Source: Caprella mutica (taxonomy: Eukaryota; Arthropoda; Malacostraca; Amphipoda; Caprellidae). Taken from it: 64,000 bases of DNA. The DNA is taken from contig CANNZV010001827.1 of assembly GCA_947561585.1 (NCBI GenBank), positions 124,001 to 188,000 of the forward strand. The letters run 5' to 3'. Made by a program: the position numbers and the translations under genes. This document shows, piece by piece, positions 59,180 through 64,000 of this stretch. Under the pieces are notes generated by a model, which saw only the letters and a program-made list of their open reading frames with translations, made no database searches and was not told where the DNA came from. The stretch's first letter is position 1. Every line of letters starts with the position of its first letter.

Positions 59180-59725
59180 TGTGGTAACTTGCTGTACTAA
59201 TCTGTGATTACAAAAATGGTTGGAAGCGGCAAGCCACTGATAATGACAGAGGATTTTTTGAAGTGACGGCAGTAGCGTTTGTGACCTGGTTCGGTAAAGT
59301 GTTCTGTGAGTGTTTCAAGCTTTGTCTGTGACAAAAGTGTTTTGTAAGTAACGTATTACTTGCCTAACGGTTAGGTAGTTTTTGGGAGTACTTGTTGTAC
59401 TAGCGTCGGTTTACTTTGGAAGTAAACCACGTAGTGGTGAGTTGCTTTCCTAAGCACGCAAGTTGAGGTTTGCATTTTGTGTGATTTGCTTCCTAGGTAC
59501 AACCTTTTTGTACTGTGAGTACAAGAAGTGTTTACCGGTTGTCTCATCATACGGTTGTACGTTGTACAATCAGGTGTGAGTTGGCCAGTTAAAGGGGTGG
59601 TTGGAGACTGTGCAAGAGTTCTAGGAACTCGCAACTAGGATTGCAGTTAGTTTTTGCTTTGGCTAACTAACCAGTGACGTCACTGCATCAGCTCTTGGGA
59701 GCTAGCAACTGAGGTTGTTCCTTCA
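59180..59725 (+). repeat. 3' LTR (546 bp)
   Basis: Compared by eye along its whole length it is identical to the 5' LTR, including the TGACGTCA palindrome. It is followed directly by the right copy of the GTCAG duplication. Confidence 0.97.
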
Positions 59726-59753
59726 GTCAGTTTGTCCGTTAGGCATTTTATCC

Positions 59754-62700
59754 TCTCTCGCATTCCTAGTACTGTTAACCTTCTTATGTATCCTACTGCA
59801 ATGACGTTACACTACCAAGCACAGTTTTGCTTCCCTTATTGACAAAAAAGGATAAATAAGATTTCTCTTTTTGGCACAATATATTTATTTCTATTACAAT
59901 GACTAAATAATTTGAGGCAAACATTGGAGTTTGAGGGTTGACATATTTGGATACTGTAGGTATGGGGTAGGTACATCTTTTTGGGGTTACGAATTCACGG
60001 TATATTTACAAGAGATAACACCTAGACTGAACTGCAGGAAGACTGCGCAACTGTTATCGTATCGCCTGTTCGAAACATTCTCAAACATTGCCTTCTCAAA
60101 TAAAGTAGTCCCATTTTAAATTTTCTCAATGACATTTATTAACACTTTGGCAGTGAATTATAAAGTTGATCAATACGAAACAAAGAGAACAGCTTTGAAA
60201 AATTGAGAATAGGTCACAGTAACATCAGATTAAAATTCAATGAACTTCAATAGGAGGAAATAAAGTGGTAAGAATTTAAACTGGCAGAAAATGGTGGAAG
60301 TGGCTTCATTTCTAAACTTTTTCCATCTTCGTAATTCACTTCACTACGCAAAATTGGATAATTGATTCCGTATGGTAATCTATACATGGAATATAAAATG
60401 AACGCTGCGTTTGATTAGGGTTAGTTACGTATATCTTGCCATTACTGATTGCAGCAAAGTAAGTCCTACCAAATAGTGATAGCAGGACACTGAATATCCC
60501 GCGCAAAAGCATTACTTACAGTTATTAGTAGCAGCGTACAATAATCATTATCAGCAGTCTAGTTTGGAAGTATAAACTTGTAACAAATCATTTACCATAC
60601 CCCAAGTCGTAAATTCCATTTGATGATCACGAGATGAAATCTTTTAGGTTTAACATCCTAATTATCTAAGGTTCTAGAAATTTTTTCTGTATAGGAATGG
60701 TCCAAAATACGCGTACTTAAGTTTCATTTTGGAAGATGATAATTAACTTCTTATATTATGGTATATGGATGAAAATGCAATAGGGGAGTCATTGACAGCA
60801 ACGATGAAGCAAAACTACGTTATTTTGTATCTTAACGCATAAAACATAACGACATTATTGAATATATTAGATAGTAGTAATAGTTTAAATAATAACAATA
60901 CTTCATAGGTTCTGGTCTCTGAATTAGTAAAGAATATTGATAAGATGAAGGTAATTATAATTGAACAAAATGAATATAAATCTTAATTAATAAAAAGCTG
61001 TATACACTACATTATGTACTTATTAAATGGAATATAAAAATGGCTGAATATCAGACATAACTCTCTGTGCCTTAAACCTACCAGTGAGTTAGGGTGATAG
61101 AAGAACTCCTTGAGTCTATGTTAAATCCAACCCTTCCTCCGCTACAATTAGGCTAATATACTGCTATCAATAGTTTATAAAAACTGGTCTCGTGCTCTTC
61201 TTTTCTGTTAAAGTAATTATATACACAAGTAGAGGTTAAAATACAATGATAGAGCAAGCAGGGTAGCTATATCCTAATTATATGATACACCTACAAACAA
61301 TTAGGACTGATATGGTAACTTTCACAGCTAAGTGAAACTGCCGAGTAGACTCATTTCACAGGGTACGCACCGAACACTCCGGTACATTATTAGAAAACTA
61401 AACCGCAATCCACAGTTTGAAATAGCGTGCAACTTTTTGTTCACAGTGATTGTCGGAATGAAACTAAACAAAAACTTATTAATAGTTCATAGTAACCTGC
61501 CTGCAAGTGCTGATAAACTCACGTTACTTTGAAGTATCAGAGAATTAAGAGCAGTCTGATCTTTTTTGAAAGTAATTTTACGTGCTCGGCTGCTTCAAAT
61601 TTTGTGATTTATTTGAATTATAAAGTGAAGAAAGTCGTTTTTTAACTAAGTATTCCGATGAATACCATTTGAAAAGAAATAAAGAATGCAGATTAATTTT
61701 GATTAACATTGGCAAATAGAAATCAAAATTGTAGCTATACATCTAATTTTATTATTATATTCATCCCAGAAGGAGTGAGGGGTAGAGTTGGTCAATTCTT
61801 TAGTCTATTTTATATTTGAATTTAAGTTAAATTAGTACATGTTTCTAAAGGTTATGAGGCATTTACAAGTTCTTACATTTTTTGGAATAAAATTGGTGGT
61901 TTCCTTAAGTTTACAATTAGGTTCATTCAAGATCGTCTTATTTCGATCATCATTATAACAATTTTTAAATCATTTACACACGGAAAAATGGTAGTTTTCG
62001 TACAAGTGACAAGTCTATATGATCCAAACGAATAATTTATATTATTTCCAATAATTTTGTTTCAGAAAAACCACCATTATTAGTAAAAATATCGGGTTTA
62101 GTCGAACGATTGATTTCCTTTATTTAGTGGATCAAAGTTAATACTTTTTTGAGTCATATTTGTTTCAAAACTATATGGCACTTGGCCAAAAACCATCTGT
62201 GGAAATATTTCAGTTGAAAGCAGCTTTACAGGAACAGAAGAATTATTAGTGAAGAAACTTGATTCTTAAGGATTGAATGTTGCAGAAATTGCTGTAACAT
62301 TAAGAAAAATATCTGCTCACACAAAATGTACATCAAGACTCTCTGCGAAAGTTAAAACAATATCGAAAGAAGATTTTCTTTCAAGGATTCTTAGGAATAA
62401 TTGCTATGACATCACAAGTTACGAGACTCTCAAAATTGTTTCACCTATTTCCAAATCTAAGGTCAATAAAACGAATTTTTCAAATCTACTACCACTCTCA
62501 TAACTTACCAACTTGCAAATACCTACATCTAGTAATGTCTTGAAATACGTTTTGAGTAGATTGCAGCTATCCAAAAGTGATACGTTTAAGCCCATCTATT
62601 TGGGCAAAGATAAGGTTAAGGTATTCGCTTGGACAATGACATGTTCTAGCTGAGGCAGCTTAGTAAACTGACACGAGGTTATCACAAGTAGAACAGACCG

Positions 62701-63295
62701 CTTGTCTAGTATTTGAAATAAAAGCTTATTCAATATAAAGATGTTGGTATTTCAAGATTTGCATCTAAATGGTGAATAATAATCATAGAAATTTGTACTG
62801 AGCATACGGGTCCACATAAGAAAATTGGAAAACATTTAATTTCAGTGATTCCAAACTCCATAAATATACAAATTAATGAAAATTCATTTTAAAGTTATTT
62901 TCCATTATATACCGATAGATCTGTGAAAATCACAAAACTGAAACACTCACCAATAAAGAGAAATTGTCTTGTTTCAAAACGATATTATTTTCACCATCCA
63001 CTGTATCTCACAGCGGATACTAATTATTTTATTTCCTTTATTAAAACTATCAAAATGTCTAACTTCAGAATCTTCGAGTAGGTTTTTGAACAGATAGTAC
63101 ACGAACCATTTCTAATTCATGAACATTATCACTAAAATCTACGATTTAGGTGAATACTCACACCCTTGGTGTATTTAAAGGAAGAACAGCAAAAAGGGGG
63201 CTTCCAAATTTCAAAAGTTTCTTCTTATACGATCAGAGGTAAAAATTTCCAATGTGGTATAAGTTACATCTATTTAGGTAATTACGCTGAATAAT
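59754..63295. other. AT-rich intergenic sequence
   Basis: No gene is supported. Open frames at 59931-60119, 61332-61532 and 62273-62503 have no recognisable domain. The right part should include the 3' untranslated region of the muscarinic receptor gene, whose stop codon is at 63296-63298 on the minus strand. Confidence 0.5.
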
Positions 63296-64000
63296 TCAAG
63301 TATAGTAACGTTGTACGCTAAGTCTCTTCCTGTTATGCCACTTGCATGTCAGTATTCTGACATAAGTTCGGCGAAACGACTCGTTGCAGAGTGCGTAGAG
63401 CATTGGATTGATGGTCGAGTTGACGTAGCAAAGATAGTAGCCAAAATTCCAAAGAATGTCTGGGATGCAATCATCAGCGTCTCCAGAGCAGTTGAGGAGA
63501 GGTTTGATCAGAACCATCACATTGTATGGTGTCCAAGTGATGATGAATGCCAGTAAAATCGCGGAGAGAGTTTTGGCAGCTTTACGGTCTTGCTTTTTCT
63601 CTGACGTTTTCTTCTTTTTCTTTCTCCTTGTACCAGTTCCAGTGTTGTTACTTCCTCCACTGCCAGTACTTTTTGCAAGCTGTTTTGGGATGATTTTTGC
63701 GTTCTGCGGAAGCTTGATGTCATTGGATAAATGTGGAGGGCGACGACTTGAGCTTGGAGAAGCATTAGGTCCAGATGGGTTGAGAGAACACTCATTGTGT
63801 CTCTGAGAGCTTCCACTTGGATCTGAGCAAACCGAATCTCCTCTCCTCGTCAATGGAGTCGCATTTCTAATGTACGGAGCCTTTACTCCAACACTAGAGT
63901 TAACTACTGTACATTCTTGCTGAGCAGTTTGGGCTGCAGCTGCAGCCTCCTCTTCTATCATCATTATTGTAGCCTGATGCAAGGGACCATCAGGTGAAGG
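63296..64000 (-). CDS. Muscarinic acetylcholine receptor, C-terminal part (gene continues beyond the window)
   Basis: A G-protein-coupled receptor for acetylcholine in the plasma membrane, mainly of neurons. About 234 codons are visible and the frame is still open at the right edge, so no start lies here. The first part is the variable third intracellular loop, with an Ala/Gln run, Ser-rich sequence and a basic [16 protein letters not shown] tail. Helix 6 follows as [20 protein letters not shown], then an outer loop with two cysteines (NCSGDADDC). Helix 7 has the [11 protein letters not shown] signature (NPxxY form), and the short tail contains [15 protein letters not shown]. The WTPYN and NSTINP signatures are specific for muscarinic receptors. 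Type A, B or C cannot be decided from this end. The stop is TGA at 63298-63296. Confidence 0.95.
   Translation of the reverse strand, partial: PSPDGPLHQATIMMIEEEAAAAAQTAQQECTVVNSSVGVKAPYIRNATPLTRRGDSVCSDPSGSSQRHNECSLNPSGPNASPSSSRRPPHLSNDIKLPQNAKIIPKQLAKSTGSGGSNNTGTGTRRKKKKKTSEKKQDRKAAKTLSAILLAFIITWTPYNVMVLIKPLLNCSGDADDCIPDILWNFGYYLCYVNSTINPMLYALCNESFRRTYVRILTCKWHNRKRLSVQRYYT

Larger units (their letters stand above)
54465..59725 (+). mobile_element. Complete LTR retrotransposon, Ty3/gypsy class, 5,261 bp
   Basis: It has two 546-bp LTRs that I read as identical, TG...CA termini, a 5-bp target duplication (GTCAG), gag and pol open frames without stops, and a polypurine tract before the 3' LTR. 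The pol domain order of protease, reverse transcriptase, RNase H and integrase places it in the Ty3/gypsy class (Metaviridae). No envelope gene is present, since only 23 bp separate the pol stop from the 3' LTR. Its GC content is visibly higher than its AT-rich surroundings. It appears structurally intact and recently inserted. Confidence 0.97.
53724..59753. mobile_element. Non-coding DNA element with inverted ends, split by the LTR retrotransposon
   Basis: The left end (53724-53759, containing GCCTAACGGACAAAATG) and right end (59726-59753, containing TTTGTCCGTTAGGCATTTTA) are inverted copies. The match continues in the piece just left of the LTR insertion (54440-54464, TTAGGCATTTCGACC). With the retrotransposon removed, the element is about 770 bp, AT-rich and without coding capacity. 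Each end is itself made of repeated GCCTAA...GACAAAATG modules. The superfamily is not recognised. Confidence 0.7.

Noticed and set aside
62273..62503. Possible decayed transposase near 62.3 kb
   Set aside because: I could not line it up with any known motif; composition alone is not enough.

Overview
The window is animal nuclear DNA, almost certainly from an arthropod and probably an insect. Coding sequence is split by GT-AG introns, the sequence between genes is very AT-rich, and the two recognisable host genes are a Stubble/Filzig-type secreted serine protease and a muscarinic acetylcholine receptor. The mobile elements are animal types: a Tc1/mariner element with a DD37D catalytic triad, a Ty3/gypsy-class LTR retrotransposon and several foldback or MITE-like elements. 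I cannot name the species. A run of 597 Ns (3577-4173) is an assembly gap inside a satellite array.

Layout. 1-33 kb has no host gene I can support. It is AT-rich sequence carrying many minisatellite arrays, with repeat units of 14 to 44 bp, the largest 1.6-1.8 kb long. Between the arrays are small palindromic elements (10.8, 11.3, 12.2 and 14.9 kb) and a decayed mariner transposase (25.6-26.4 kb). 33.66-43.27 kb (+ strand) is a complete serine protease gene of 8 exon positions. It has a signal peptide, a small cysteine-rich domain, a roughly 1,070-residue acidic Thr/Glu/Ser/Gln linker built largely of a 7-residue repeat, and a trypsin-like catalytic domain. 43.3-48 kb is empty AT-rich DNA. 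48.0-49.25 kb is a 25-bp minisatellite. 49.29-52.34 kb is a nested element: hairpin-shaped inverted ends enclose a foldback unit with a 15-bp tandem repeat in its core, followed by a mariner copy. 53.72-59.75 kb is an AT-rich element with inverted ends, interrupted by a complete LTR retrotransposon (54,465-59,725). The last 0.7 kb (- strand) is the 3' end of a muscarinic receptor gene that runs off the window.

Main results. (1) The protease has two versions of one internal exon (41390-41544 and 42775-42929). Both are 155 nt with the same splice phases and no indels between them. Splicing in both, or neither, would break the reading frame, so they look mutually exclusive. They encode the S1-pocket region and differ at chymotrypsin position 190 (Ser versus Ala), a known Lys/Arg specificity position. 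(2) The LTR retrotransposon is probably a very young insertion: its 546-bp LTRs are identical by eye and it has a 5-bp target duplication. It has a well-formed candidate -1 frameshift signal between gag and pol, and no conventional TGG primer-binding site. (3) Minisatellites are unusually dense, many repeat units can fold into hairpins, and single copies of one unit lie kilobases from its array.

How the genes work together: the protease and the receptor are unrelated neighbours. The protease would be a secreted, disulfide-tethered zymogen in the extracellular matrix or cuticle. The receptor is a neuronal G-protein-coupled receptor. The mobile elements are independent passengers. All coordinates and identities were read by eye, and no database search was possible.
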